Origin: Apilactobacillus kunkeei DSM 12361 = ATCC 700308
GTDB taxonomy: Bacteria; Bacillota; Bacilli; Lactobacillales; Lactobacillaceae
DNA length: 64,000 nt
NCBI RefSeq assembly: GCF_001281265.1
Contig: NZ_JXDB01000006.1
Coordinates: forward strand, 1-64,000
Direction: 5' to 3'
The translations under genes were made by a program, and so were the position numbers. Shown here piece by piece: positions 40,040-48,966 of the stretch. Below the pieces are notes generated by a model that was given only the letters and a program-made list of their open reading frames with translations, was not told the DNA's origin and ran no database searches. How positions within the stretch are numbered: the stretch's first letter is position 1; the number at the start of each line of letters is the position of its first letter.

Positions 40040-41242
40040 GTGTTTAATAGTGACAATGATAGCAATTCTTCTCGATTAGATTGGACAATCATAATTTGTG
40101 TTGGCCTTTTAGCATTGATTGGTATTGGTGCAATTTATGTTGCCGTAAATCATGATTCTTATTCCGGAACAATCGTGAAGCAAATGATTACGCAGTTGGT
40201 ATGGTATACAATCGGAACTGTATTAATCATAATCATCATGCAATTTGATTCTGAACAATTATGGAAAGTTGCACCAATTATTTACTGGGGAGCTTTAACG
40301 TTACTGGCATCGTTACTTGTTTTGTACAGTAGATATTACTTTATTCAAACAGGGGCCAAAAGTTGGTTCCAATTAGGTCCGTTGACTTTCCAACCGGCCG
40401 AAATTATGAAACCAGCGTTTGTGGTTATGTTGGCAAGAGTGATTGTTGAACATAACAGAAACTACGCTGTTCACACATTAAAAACAGATGCACTTTTATT
40501 GGGTAAGATGATCCTATGGACATTACCAATCTGTGTGTTATTAAAAATTGAAAATGATTTCGGTACAATGCTTGTTTTCTTCGCCATGCTTGGTGGATTA
40601 GTGATTGTATCTGGAATTACGTGGAGAATCATTGTTCCTGGAGTTGCTGCATTCGCAACAATTGGTGGGACTGCTTTAATTTTAGTTATCACTAGCGGTG
40701 GTAGAAAGATTTTGGAAGCATTAGGTTTTCAATCTTACCAATTTGATCGTGTTAATGACTGGTTGGACCCATCAAATCCTGAAAATCTAGCTGGATCGGG
40801 TTATCAACTATGGCAAAGTATTAAAGCCGTTGGTTCCGGTGGATTCGGTGGAACTGGTTTTAACGTATCTCACGTTTATGTTCCAGTTCGAGAATCCGAT
40901 ATGATTTTCTCAGTTATCGGTGAAAACTTTGGTTTCATCGGTGGTTTAGTTTTAATTGGTATCTACTTCGTTTTAATTTATCGAATGATTAAGGTTACTT
41001 TTGAGACTAAGAACGTCTACTACGCATACATTTCAACTGGAATTATCATGATGATTTTATTCCACGTATTTGAAAATATTGGTATGAGTATTGGACTATT
41101 GCCATTGACTGGTATTCCATTGCCATTCGTCAGTCAAGGTGGTTCTGCCTTGATTGGTAACATGATAGGGATTGGATTAGTCATGTCAATGCAGTATCAT
41201 AATTATGGGTACATGTTCAGTGCTAGCCGTGACTTCTCATAG
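40040..41242 (+). CDS. rodA: Rod-shape SEDS peptidoglycan polymerase RodA
   Basis: SEDS glycosyltransferase that polymerises lipid II with a class B PBP during elongation. About ten membrane helices. It shows the SEDS signature text (FQPAEIMKPAFVVMLA with the conserved Glu, KIENDFGTMLVFF with the conserved Asp, and LPLTGIPLPFVSQGGSALIGNMIGIG). 400 residues. It starts at GTG 40040 after AGAGGTGAT. Its place after mbl/yidD and its short loops point to RodA and not FtsW. Confidence 0.93.
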   Translation: MFNSDNDSNSSRLDWTIIICVGLLALIGIGAIYVAVNHDSYSGTIVKQMITQLVWYTIGTVLIIIIMQFDSEQLWKVAPIIYWGALTLLASLLVLYSRYYFIQTGAKSWFQLGPLTFQPAEIMKPAFVVMLARVIVEHNRNYAVHTLKTDALLLGKMILWTLPICVLLKIENDFGTMLVFFAMLGGLVIVSGITWRIIVPGVAAFATIGGTALILVITSGGRKILEALGFQSYQFDRVNDWLDPSNPENLAGSGYQLWQSIKAVGSGGFGGTGFNVSHVYVPVRESDMIFSVIGENFGFIGGLVLIGIYFVLIYRMIKVTFETKNVYYAYISTGIIMMILFHVFENIGMSIGLLPLTGIPLPFVSQGGSALIGNMIGIGLVMSMQYHNYGYMFSASRDFS

Positions 41243-41250
41243 CTAATGAA

Positions 41251-41279
41251 TTGACAAGTACATTAAATGATTGTATACT
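41251..41279 (+). promoter_or_regulatory. Promoter of the T-box-metNIQ operon
   Basis: Consensus TTGACA (41251-41256), 17-bp spacer, TATACT (41274-41279). Confidence 0.8.
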
Positions 41280-41285
41280 TTATTA

Positions 41286-41555
41286 AAATTTGATTATAAG
41301 ATGAGTAAGTAATTAATGAATATCACAGAGAGCTCGGTTGGTGAAAAAGAGTTATTTGTAGTTACCGAATATGGTCTTGATAAATAATCAGTTAGCGAAA
41401 TTTGGGATAAACTAACATCGTCTGGCAAACGTTATATTGCTGAAGTATTAAAGATACTTATGAGGCTATTGTCGTGAGGCAATGGTGAATAAAAGGTGGT
41501 AACACGAGCTTTTCGTCCTTTACTGTTAAATCAGTAGGTGCGGAGGGCTTTTTTT
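41286..41555 (+). promoter_or_regulatory. T-box riboswitch, methionine-specific, upstream of metNIQ
   Basis: The leader carries the T-box sequence AAGGTGGTAACACG (41493-41506) and the Stem I AGAGAG...GGTTGGTGAAAA pattern. A specifier-like loop reads ACCGAATATGGTC, with ATG at 41371-41373, so it should bind uncharged tRNA-Met. The terminator pairs GCTTTTCG with CGGAGGGC, followed by seven Ts (to 41555). When tRNA-Met is uncharged, the antiterminator forms and the methionine importer is expressed. The Met assignment agrees with the downstream genes. Confidence 0.9.
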
Positions 41556-41578
41556 ATTTGAAAGTGAGGAGAAACAGT

Positions 41579-42613
41579 TTGATTAGATTTAAGAATGTTA
41601 ACAAGAAATACAAACTTGACAAAAGCATCCTAACAGCTGTTAAAGACGTTAACCTAGAAATTAACGACGGTGAAATCTTTGGTATTATTGGTTACTCTGG
41701 TGCCGGTAAATCAACACTTGTTAGAATGTTAGATGGACTAGAAGCCCCAACTTCTGGTTCCATCGAAATTAATGGTAAGGATATTGCGAAATTAAGTAGC
41801 AAGGAATTAAGATCACAACGTAAGAAGGTTGGTATGATTTTCCAACACTTTAACTTACTATGGTCTAGAACCATCCAACAAAACATCGAGTTACCACTAG
41901 AAATTGCCGGTGTTGATAAAGAACAACGTCATCAAAAGGCTGAAAAATTAATTGAATTAGTTGGTCTAAAGGGTCGTGAAAACGATTATCCTTCAGAATT
42001 ATCTGGTGGACAAAAACAACGTGTTGGGATTGCCAGAGCATTGGCTAATGACCCAGAAATTCTTATTTCTGATGAAGCTACTAGTGCGCTAGATCCACAA
42101 ACAACCGATGAAATTTTGGACTTATTACTAGAGATCAACAAGAAGTTAAACCTAACTATTCTTTTGATTACTCACGAAATGCATGCCATTAGAAAGACAG
42201 CTTCAAAAGTTGCTGTTATGCAAGATGGACAAGTTGTTGAAACTGGTGATGTTTACGACATTTTCCAAAACCCTCAACAAGACATCACTAAACGTTTCGT
42301 TAACGAAGATGACAATCCAAATGCTAAGGACTTGAGCATGACCGTTGACGAAATCATTAAGAACTATCCAAATGGTATGGTGATTAGGTTAACCTTCAAG
42401 GGTACTCAATCACAACAACCAGTTGTATCCCAAATGATTCGCGAATTTGATTCATTAGAATTAAACATCGTTGAAGGAAGTATTCATCAAACACAAGGTG
42501 GTTCAATCGGTTCACTAGTTCTACAACTACTAGGAACTCCTGAAGACCAAAACAAGGCTGTTGAATACTTGAAATCAGTAAACGTGGAAGCAGAGGTGAT
42601 TAACCGTGGCTAA
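41579..42613 (+). CDS. metN: Methionine ABC transporter, ATPase MetN
   Basis: ATPase of the D/L-methionine importer. Walker A GYSGAGKST, signature LSGGQKQR, Walker B ILISDEATSALDP, then the C-terminal ACT-like NIL domain (about residues 260-344) that senses methionine. The start is TTG 41579, because GAGGAG lies seven bases before it; the earlier in-frame TTG 41558 follows the terminator T run with no ribosome binding site. It overlaps metI by 8 bp. Confidence 0.93.
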   Translation: MIRFKNVNKKYKLDKSILTAVKDVNLEINDGEIFGIIGYSGAGKSTLVRMLDGLEAPTSGSIEINGKDIAKLSSKELRSQRKKVGMIFQHFNLLWSRTIQQNIELPLEIAGVDKEQRHQKAEKLIELVGLKGRENDYPSELSGGQKQRVGIARALANDPEILISDEATSALDPQTTDEILDLLLEINKKLNLTILLITHEMHAIRKTASKVAVMQDGQVVETGDVYDIFQNPQQDITKRFVNEDDNPNAKDLSMTVDEIIKNYPNGMVIRLTFKGTQSQQPVVSQMIREFDSLELNIVEGSIHQTQGGSIGSLVLQLLGTPEDQNKAVEYLKSVNVEAEVINRG

Positions 42614-43298
42614 TCAAGGAATTCAATCATACTTCCAATTCAATAACGTTAATTGGAGTGCAATGAGACAAGCAACATGGGAAACAGTTTGGATGACTGC
42701 ATTATCAATGATTATTGTTGCTGTATTAGGAATTATTTTAGGACTATTATTATTTGAAAGCCGTAACAAGTCTGGTTTTGGCTGGAAGGTTATTAACTGG
42801 GTAGTATCTTTCTTAGTTAACGTATTCAGATCAATTCCATTCATTATCTTAATCGTATTACTATTACCCTTCACAAAGGATCTTGTAGGTACCATTATCG
42901 GACCTAAGGCCGCTATCCCATCACTAGTTATTTCAGCTGCTCCATTCTACGCAAGAATGGTTGAAGCTAACTTTAGAGAAGTTGATGATGGTGTAATTGA
43001 AGCCGTTAAATCAATGGGTGGTACTAACTGGGACGTTATCTTTAAGGTATTACTTCCAGAAAGTACACCAGCATTGATTTCCGGAGCAACTGTTACTGCC
43101 ATTTCATTGATTTCATACACCGCAATGGCCGGTGCTATTGGTTCTGGTGGTCTAGGTTACCTAGCATACTTGGATGGTTTCCAATCAAATAACAACACTG
43201 TTACTTTAGTGGCAACCGTTATTATTTTAATTATTGTCCTAATCGTTCAAACAGTTGGAGACTTACTAGTTAAGAAAATCGATAAACGTACACTATAA
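42606..43298 (+). CDS. metI: Methionine ABC transporter, permease MetI
   Basis: Five-helix permease. The EAA loop, contacting MetN, is VIEAVKSMGGTNWDVIFKVLLPE. 230 residues. It starts at GTG 42606 inside the end of metN (AGAGGTGAT upstream), so it is translationally coupled. metQ follows after 13 bp. Confidence 0.94.
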   Translation: MANQGIQSYFQFNNVNWSAMRQATWETVWMTALSMIIVAVLGIILGLLLFESRNKSGFGWKVINWVVSFLVNVFRSIPFIILIVLLLPFTKDLVGTIIGPKAAIPSLVISAAPFYARMVEANFREVDDGVIEAVKSMGGTNWDVIFKVLLPESTPALISGATVTAISLISYTAMAGAIGSGGLGYLAYLDGFQSNNNTVTLVATVIILIIVLIVQTVGDLLVKKIDKRTL

Positions 43299-43311
43299 GG
43301 GGGATATTAAA

Positions 43312-44136
43312 ATGAAAAAGCTTTTATCCTTTGGTGGAATCGTTGTTTTATTCATCGTTTTACTATTACTAGGTCCTGGTAACTACAAGGCAAAGAACAC
43401 AATTCGTATTGGGGCATCTAACATTCCTCATGCACAAATTCTTCGTCATATCGAACCAGAGCTTAGAAAAAAGGGCATTAAGTTAGACATCGTTACTTTC
43501 CAAGACTACGTGCTACCTAACCGTGCATTAGCCGGAAAACAATTGGATGCTAATTACTTCCAAACACCAGCATTCTTAGATCAATGGAATAAGGAATATG
43601 ATGGCCATTTAGTAAACGTAGGGGCCGTTCACTTGGAACCAATTGGTATTTACTCCAAGAAGTACAAAAAGCTCTCAGACCTTAAAAATGGTGCTCACAT
43701 CTTAGTAAGTAGTAATGCACCTGATTACGGTCGTATTCTTCAATTATTCCAACAAAATGGTTTAATTAAGATTAAGAAGGGTGTTAATATCACTCAAGCT
43801 AACTTCAGTGATATTGCTTATAATCCAAAACACTTGGTATTCCAAACTGGATACGAACCAAAGATTATGCCATTGATTTACAATAATGGTGAAGGTGATG
43901 CTGTGGCAATTAATTCTAATTACGCAGTTCAAGGTGGTTTACAACCAGATAAGCAATCAATTGCTTTACAAAAGCCTGAAAAGAACTCACCATACTTCAA
44001 CATTGTTGCTGTTAGAAATGGTGATCAAAACAGAAAAGACATCAAGGAATTGGTTAAGGTATTACAATCTAAATCAACTCAAGAATGGATTAAAAAACAT
44101 TACAAAGGTTCTGTGCTACCAGCTAAGAACTATTAA
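43312..44136 (+). CDS. metQ: Methionine ABC transporter, substrate-binding protein MetQ (no lipobox)
   Basis: NlpA/MetQ-family binding protein: IRIGASNIPHAQILRHIEPEL, FQDYVLPNRALAGKQLDANYFQTPAFL and the PIGIYSKKYKKLSDLKNG motif. The N-terminus (residues 1-24) is a strongly hydrophobic segment but holds no cysteine, so no lipoprotein lipobox exists. The protein is probably held by an uncleaved N-terminal anchor, or released. 274 residues. Placement and T-box make methionine the likely ligand. Confidence 0.9.
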   Translation: MKKLLSFGGIVVLFIVLLLLGPGNYKAKNTIRIGASNIPHAQILRHIEPELRKKGIKLDIVTFQDYVLPNRALAGKQLDANYFQTPAFLDQWNKEYDGHLVNVGAVHLEPIGIYSKKYKKLSDLKNGAHILVSSNAPDYGRILQLFQQNGLIKIKKGVNITQANFSDIAYNPKHLVFQTGYEPKIMPLIYNNGEGDAVAINSNYAVQGGLQPDKQSIALQKPEKNSPYFNIVAVRNGDQNRKDIKELVKVLQSKSTQEWIKKHYKGSVLPAKNY

Positions 44137-44164
44137 TAAAAAAGCGTCTGAGACGCTTTTTTTT
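44137..44164 (+). terminator. Terminator of metNIQ
   Basis: AAAAAGCGTC-tga-GACGCTTTTTTTT. Confidence 0.88.
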
Positions 44165-44165
44165 A

Positions 44166-44194
44166 TTGACTTTTTTAAGATTTGACTTTATAGT
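44166..44194 (+). promoter_or_regulatory. Promoter of the GntR-ABC operon
   Basis: TTGACT (44166-44171), 17-bp spacer, TATAGT (44189-44194). The operator-like repeat starts at the end of the -10 box. Confidence 0.75.
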
Positions 44195-44213
44195 TAGTTA
44201 CATAAGTAATTAA
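44194..44213. promoter_or_regulatory. Probable operator of the YtrA-type regulator
   Basis: Inverted repeat TTAGTTAC-ataa-GTAATTAA, 7 of 8 positions symmetric, directly downstream of the -10 box. Suits autorepression by the GntR protein. Confidence 0.6.
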
Positions 44214-44235
44214 CCAAAGATAGGCGGTGAAAAAG

Positions 44236-44619
44236 ATGCAATTTGACTTTAATAGTCCGGAGCCAATTTTTATTCAGGTTGCCACTCAACTAGAGGATGC
44301 AATCTTTACCGGTGCTTTCCAAGAAGGTGCGCAAGTACCATCTACGACAGAAATTTCAAAGCAATTTAAGATTAATCCAGCAACAGTTCTAAAGGGGATG
44401 AACATGTTGGTTGATAATGATTTGTTAGAAAAGCGTCGTGGACGTGGAACCTTTGTGAAGCAAGGGGCTCAAGAGATAATTATTAAGCGAAGACAGGAAC
44501 ATTTCTATAATGATTACATTTTGAATCTAATCAATGAATCAAAGAAATTGCATCTATCTGAAGACGATATTTTAACACTAGTGAAGAGAGGATACGACAA
44601 TGAGCAAGATCGAAGTTAA
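44236..44619 (+). CDS. GntR-family regulator, YtrA subfamily
   Basis: A 127-residue repressor with a GntR winged helix (residues about 10-75: PIFIQVATQLEDAIFTGAF, VPSTTEISKQFKINPATVLKGMNML, KRRGRGTFVK) and a short C-terminal dimerisation tail instead of a large effector domain, as in YtrA. ATG 44236 follows AGGCGGTG; GTG 44227 overlaps that site. It overlaps the ABC ATPase gene by 20 bp, so it very likely controls that transporter and itself. Confidence 0.9.
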   Translation: MQFDFNSPEPIFIQVATQLEDAIFTGAFQEGAQVPSTTEISKQFKINPATVLKGMNMLVDNDLLEKRRGRGTFVKQGAQEIIIKRRQEHFYNDYILNLINESKKLHLSEDDILTLVKRGYDNEQDRS

Positions 44620-45466
44620 ACATTTAGCTAAACGTTTCAAGTTTGCAAATAAACCTCTATTAAATGAAGTTAATTTCAATTTAGAAGAAAACGAAATTTA
44701 TGGATTGTTCGGTGAAAACGGAGCAGGAAAATCAACGCTAATGAGTATGATTGCTGACTACAATCGTCCATCAGCAGGACAAGTCCTTTTTGATGGACAA
44801 GAAGTCCATGAAAATGATGAAGCACTAAGCGAAATTTACTTCATGAACCAAGATGATATGTACACTAAAAAGGATAAGGTTTCTCAAATCTTTTCTTTTG
44901 TTGAATCAATGTATCAAGACTATGATGTGGACCTGCAAGCAAAGCTAGTTAAGGAATTTAAATTAGATATTAACCAAAAGCTTAACAAGTTGTCTACCGG
45001 TTACCAATCAATTGTTAAAATCATCATTTCACTATGTGTTCCTTGTAAGTTTATCTTGTTGGATGAACCAACGTTAGGTTTGGATGCCAGAAATCGTGAA
45101 ATATTCCAAAGTAACTTGATTGAAACATACAGTGAAAATCCAAGAACATTTGTGATTTCCACTCATATTATTGATGAAATTGACCGTATTATCAGTCATG
45201 TACTATTACTTCAATACGGAATAATTAAGATGAACGGAAGCATTGATGAAGTATCATCAAAATCATACAGTGTTTCAGGACCAGCAGAAGATGTTAACAG
45301 CTACGTCGATGGTGTTAAGGTATTGGATGAAGAACAATTAGGTCGTTACAAGACCGTTCACTTTATGGATCAACTTCCTGATAGAGAGGTTCCAGCATCC
45401 GTTGATATTGAAAAAATGAAACTACAAAAACTACTAGTATATATTATGGATAGGGGGAAACTATAG
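44600..45466 (+). CDS. ABC transporter ATPase (YtrB-like)
   Basis: Single-NBD ATPase. Walker A GENGAGKST (residues 38-46), degenerate signature LSTGYQSIVK, Walker B FILLDEPTLGLD, and the H-loop ISTHIIDEI. 288 residues. The C-terminal 70 residues are an extra domain. It partners the permease that starts at its stop codon (TAGTG). Such YtrA-linked exporters respond to envelope stress in Bacillus; here that is only an inference. Confidence 0.9.
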   Translation: MSKIEVKHLAKRFKFANKPLLNEVNFNLEENEIYGLFGENGAGKSTLMSMIADYNRPSAGQVLFDGQEVHENDEALSEIYFMNQDDMYTKKDKVSQIFSFVESMYQDYDVDLQAKLVKEFKLDINQKLNKLSTGYQSIVKIIISLCVPCKFILLDEPTLGLDARNREIFQSNLIETYSENPRTFVISTHIIDEIDRIISHVLLLQYGIIKMNGSIDEVSSKSYSVSGPAEDVNSYVDGVKVLDEEQLGRYKTVHFMDQLPDREVPASVDIEKMKLQKLLVYIMDRGKL

Positions 45467-46227
45467 TGAAGACAAAAGCACTCGCAAAGCAATATTGCCA
45501 CGATTTTATTCCGTACATATGGTATGGAATAATCGTTTCTGTTGTTTATATCTTATTCGGACTTTTATCAGTAGTAGATGGTCAACCACCTATTGAATAT
45601 CAATTTAAAGAAAATTTTTTCCTGTCTCCTTATATCATTACGATTGTTACAATGATTGGAATTAGTTTCAACTACAGACGATTTAAGTTGGCAATTCAAA
45701 GTGGAGTTTCGCGTAAGACATTTTGGAAAGCTAAGATGTTTTTTATCGCTAAAGCAACGCTTATCGTTAATGTAGTTAACGTGATTATTAGCTTCATAAA
45801 CATGAAGCTAGGCCCTAGTGAAACTTACTTGTACTATCAAGCATATGGAAAAGCGTTTAGTAATGTGTTTGTTCAATCAATTTCAATGTTTATTACAGAC
45901 TATGTGGTATTGCTATTCATATTCGTTGCGATGAACACCTTTGGAACGATGACATCTTTAATGAATAAGATTGGTAAATCAATCTTTTACTCCATTGGGG
46001 TAGTTTGCTATATGTTTGTTACTAACTTATTAACTCAATATAGCTCACAAAGACTAATCAGCAGATTTTATGCTCACATCAATGGGGATGCAATCTTTAA
46101 CTTTATTTTTTCTATTGACGCCAAGGTTCCTAGACCATATGCATTAATTGGATTCATGATCATTTTGACTATTATTGCAGCATTATTTAATTTATTATTC
46201 ACCAAATTAGAACAAGTAAAAAGATAA
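45466..46227 (+). CDS. ABC transporter permease (ABC-2-like, six TM)
   Basis: A 253-residue membrane protein with about six helices: around residues 20-40, 55-72, 100-120, 145-170, 180-205 and 225-247. No catalytic motif. It starts at GTG 45466, sharing bases with the ATPase stop codon, so the pair is translationally coupled. Its substrate is unknown. It ends the operon. Confidence 0.85.
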   Translation: MKTKALAKQYCHDFIPYIWYGIIVSVVYILFGLLSVVDGQPPIEYQFKENFFLSPYIITIVTMIGISFNYRRFKLAIQSGVSRKTFWKAKMFFIAKATLIVNVVNVIISFINMKLGPSETYLYYQAYGKAFSNVFVQSISMFITDYVVLLFIFVAMNTFGTMTSLMNKIGKSIFYSIGVVCYMFVTNLLTQYSSQRLISRFYAHINGDAIFNFIFSIDAKVPRPYALIGFMIILTIIAALFNLLFTKLEQVKR

Positions 46228-46254
46228 AAAAGAATTCTTTAATCTATAAAAGCA

Positions 46255-46263
46255 TGTTATAAT
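46255..46263 (+). promoter_or_regulatory. Extended -10 promoter of ddl
   Basis: TGTTATAAT (46255-46263), 35 bp before the ATG. Confidence 0.55.
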
Positions 46264-46298
46264 GTAGTTTCAAAGAATTATTGATAGGACGGTATAAA

Positions 46299-47399
46299 AT
46301 GATGAAAAAGACTCATTTAGCATTACTTTTCGGTGGAGATTCATCAGAACATGATGTTTCAAAACGTTCAGCTCATAACATTTATGATGCGATGGATAAA
46401 GATAAGTACGATATTAGCTTATTCTTAATTACTAAGGCAGGAATTATCTTAGATAATGAATCATCACACCGTGTGTTTGATGGTGAACCTGAAGATGCTG
46501 TGGTTGAAGAAGCTGTTAAGAACTTAGACTTCTCAGATCCATTGGCCCCAATTAAAAACTTATCAAAGACTAAGGATATTGACGTATTCTTCCCAATTGT
46601 GCACGGTAACTTGGGTGAAGACGGTACTATCCAAGGTCTTCTAAGATTACTACATAAGCCATACGTTGGTAGTGGTATCTTGGAATCTGCAATGGGCTTT
46701 GATAAAGACATTACTAAGAAGATGTTAAACTTAGCAGGAGTTAGAAACACAAACTACCATTTGATTACTCCTGACAACCAAGACCAATTCACTTACGCTA
46801 AATTACAATCTGAATTCGGTGACGTAATCTTCTTGAAGCCAGCTAACCAAGGTTCATCAGTTGGTATTCACAAGGTAACAAACGAACAAGAATTTGAAGA
46901 CGGCCTAAAGGATGCATTCAGATATGACTATAAGATCCTAGCTGAACAAGCAATCAATGGTCCAGAAGAACTAGAAATCTCAATCTTAGGTAACGAAAAA
47001 CCAATTGCTTCTCAAGTTGGTGCAATTCGTGTTCCTAAGGAAGACAAGTTCTACACTTACGACAACAAGTTCGTTGATGCAAGCCAAGTTAAGTTTGATA
47101 TTCCAGTTGATATTCCAGAATCACTATCAGACGAAATCACCGACTTAGCATTACGCGGATACAAAGCATTAGGCTTAAAGGGACTAGCTCGTATTGACTT
47201 CTTAGTATCTAAGGAAGGTGTTCCTTACCTAGGAGAAGTTAACACATTACCTGGTTTCACTAACATTAGTCTATACCCACAACTATGGGAAGCTTCAGGT
47301 ATCAGTTACACTGAACTAATTGATAGATTAATCGACCTAGCTTACAAAGAATTTGATCGTCGAAACAACATCATTCACGATTTCAAACCATTATCATAA
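46299..47399 (+). CDS. ddl: D-alanine--D-alanine (D-lactate type) ligase
   Basis: ATP-grasp ligase making the peptidoglycan terminal depsi- or dipeptide. N-terminal LALLFGGDSSEHDVSKRSA, HGNLGEDGTIQG, KPANQGSSVGI and the metal-binding GEVNTLPGFTNIS are present. The residue that separates D-Ala-D-Ala from D-Ala-D-Lac enzymes is Phe258 (FYTYDNKFVDAS; Tyr in strict D-Ala-D-Ala ligases), as in Leuconostoc and vancomycin-resistant lactobacilli. ATG 46299 follows AGGACGG; ATG 46302 is an alternative. About 366 residues, typical. Confidence 0.95.
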   Translation: MMKKTHLALLFGGDSSEHDVSKRSAHNIYDAMDKDKYDISLFLITKAGIILDNESSHRVFDGEPEDAVVEEAVKNLDFSDPLAPIKNLSKTKDIDVFFPIVHGNLGEDGTIQGLLRLLHKPYVGSGILESAMGFDKDITKKMLNLAGVRNTNYHLITPDNQDQFTYAKLQSEFGDVIFLKPANQGSSVGIHKVTNEQEFEDGLKDAFRYDYKILAEQAINGPEELEISILGNEKPIASQVGAIRVPKEDKFYTYDNKFVDASQVKFDIPVDIPESLSDEITDLALRGYKALGLKGLARIDFLVSKEGVPYLGEVNTLPGFTNISLYPQLWEASGISYTELIDRLIDLAYKEFDRRNNIIHDFKPLS

Positions 47400-47402
47400 T
47401 AA

Positions 47403-47442
47403 TTGAAAAAAGAGGTAATCATTTGGATTATCTCTTTTTTTG
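47403..47442 (+). terminator. Terminator after ddl
   Basis: AAAAGAGGTAATC-attt-GGATTATCTCTTTTTTT. Confidence 0.85.
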
Positions 47443-47539
47443 TTGGAAAATTGTTTAAGAAAGTATTAAATTAACCGAAAAAATTTGTGTTTTTATACGT
47501 ATGTAATAGAGTGAAAATCACCGAAAGGAATTATGAAAT

Positions 47540-48094
47540 ATGAAAAGATGTGCATGGGCTAGTGATAGCGCAGAAATGTTAGTTTATCACGATAAGGAAT
47601 GGGGAGTTCCAAAGCAAAAAGTATCTGAATTGTTTGAATGTTTAACATTAGAAATTTTTCAAGCTGGGTTATCATGGTCGACAGTATTGCGTAAAAGAGA
47701 GTCGTTTAGAGACGAATTCTACGACTTTGATGTTGAAAAAATTAGCCAGTTTAATGATGAAGACCTAGAAAGATTGATGAACGATGAGGCAATTATTCGA
47801 AATCGTGCCAAGATAATTGCCACAATTCAAAATGCCAAGGCTTGCATGAATAACGATTTAGTTCAATTAACATGGGAACCATTTGATTTTATGCAAATGG
47901 ATGGACTAAACGATAATAATAAGAACGAAATTAAAGAGTTCATCAAACCATACGTTAAATGTTTTAAAGATGCTGGATTTAAACGTGTCGGACCAACAAC
48001 ACTATATTCATATTTTCAATCAGTAGGGGTGATTAATGATCATGAAATAGATTGTTTTAGACATAAGGAATTAAATGATAGTTTTAAAGCGTGA
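47540..48094 (+). CDS. tag: DNA-3-methyladenine glycosylase I
   Basis: Base-excision glycosylase for 3-methyladenine. Tag-family motifs: RCAWASDSAEMLVYHDKEWGVP at the N-terminus, LEIFQAGLSWSTVLRKRESFR, GPTTLYSYFQSVGVINDHEIDCFRH at the C-terminus. Cys4, His17, and the C-terminal His and Cys form the zinc-snap site. 184 residues. Its stop codon overlaps the TTG-type region just before the next gene. Confidence 0.94.
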   Translation: MKRCAWASDSAEMLVYHDKEWGVPKQKVSELFECLTLEIFQAGLSWSTVLRKRESFRDEFYDFDVEKISQFNDEDLERLMNDEAIIRNRAKIIATIQNAKACMNNDLVQLTWEPFDFMQMDGLNDNNKNEIKEFIKPYVKCFKDAGFKRVGPTTLYSYFQSVGVINDHEIDCFRHKELNDSFKA

Positions 48095-48114
48095 TTCAAA
48101 GAAAGGATTTTAGA

Positions 48115-48933
48115 ATGAATATTAACGGCACTTTAATCAAGAAGCGACGTAAAAGTTTAAAGATAACTCAATGCCAATTAGCGAAACAAGTTGCTTGTAC
48201 TCAACCTGTGATTTGTCAGATTGAAAACGGTAGCTATGACCACCAAATTAGTTTATATGTGATTAAAAACATTTGTAAGATATTGTTACTAGATATTGAT
48301 AAGGTAATTGAAAACGAGAAAAAAGTAGCCAGTTACGAAATTAATAGTATTCCTTTTTGTGCAGCACTATGCATTCCAGATGAGATACAAGCAAAGCTAG
48401 ATAAGTACGAAGATGACCTAGAAGATAAAGAAGACATCAAGTACTTCCAAATCATTCATGCAGCAGTTCAGCTTAGTAAGCAAGATTACAGTGCATCGGT
48501 TGATGAACTCCAAAGACTGAACTACGACTTCTACGATAAAAACGAGATTAGCATGCAAAAGATGGTGATTATGGGGATGCTTGCGATTGACTACTTTGCG
48601 ATGAACAAATTCACCATTGCTTATCAATATGTGGTCGAGACAATTGAATTGACCAAACAAATGAGTAGATCACACATTGAGGATATGCAATTCTTGATTT
48701 TATACCGTGAACTTGATGCAATTTGTACAACACTGGACTTAAAGAGTGATTCTAGTTATTTAAAGGAGATATCATGTCGTGCATTTTACCGAAGCATTGT
48801 CGGTATTGAAAGCAAGGGGATTGATATCAAATTTGATAAGCTAGAACAACCCAACGGTGTGTTTGAATACTGGAAACAGTTTTTAAGTGAAAATAATCCA
48901 TTGTCGGTCAATGACGATTGGACAGTCGAATAA
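48115..48933 (+). CDS. XRE-family transcriptional regulator with helical C-terminal domain
   Basis: The N-terminal helix-turn-helix (residues 1-60: LIKKRRKSLKITQCQLAKQVACTQPVICQIENG) is followed by about 200 residues of helical, TPR-like sequence (LDKYEDDLEDKEDIKYFQIIHAAVQLSKQDYSASVDELQRL). This resembles Rgg/PlcR-type peptide-responsive regulators in layout, although no pheromone gene is visible next to it. ATG 48115 follows AAAGGA; the start at 48091, inside tag, is unlikely. The gene lies 20 bp after tag, and the two may be co-transcribed. Confidence 0.75.
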   Translation: MNINGTLIKKRRKSLKITQCQLAKQVACTQPVICQIENGSYDHQISLYVIKNICKILLLDIDKVIENEKKVASYEINSIPFCAALCIPDEIQAKLDKYEDDLEDKEDIKYFQIIHAAVQLSKQDYSASVDELQRLNYDFYDKNEISMQKMVIMGMLAIDYFAMNKFTIAYQYVVETIELTKQMSRSHIEDMQFLILYRELDAICTTLDLKSDSSYLKEISCRAFYRSIVGIESKGIDIKFDKLEQPNGVFEYWKQFLSENNPLSVNDDWTVE

Positions 48934-48965
48934 AAAAGACCTGGATATTAATCCAGGTCTTTTTG
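48934..48965. terminator. Bidirectional terminator, XRE gene / usp
   Basis: AAAAGACCTGGAT-att-AATCCAGGTCTTTTT-type stem with A and T runs. Confidence 0.88.
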
Positions 48966-48966
48966 T

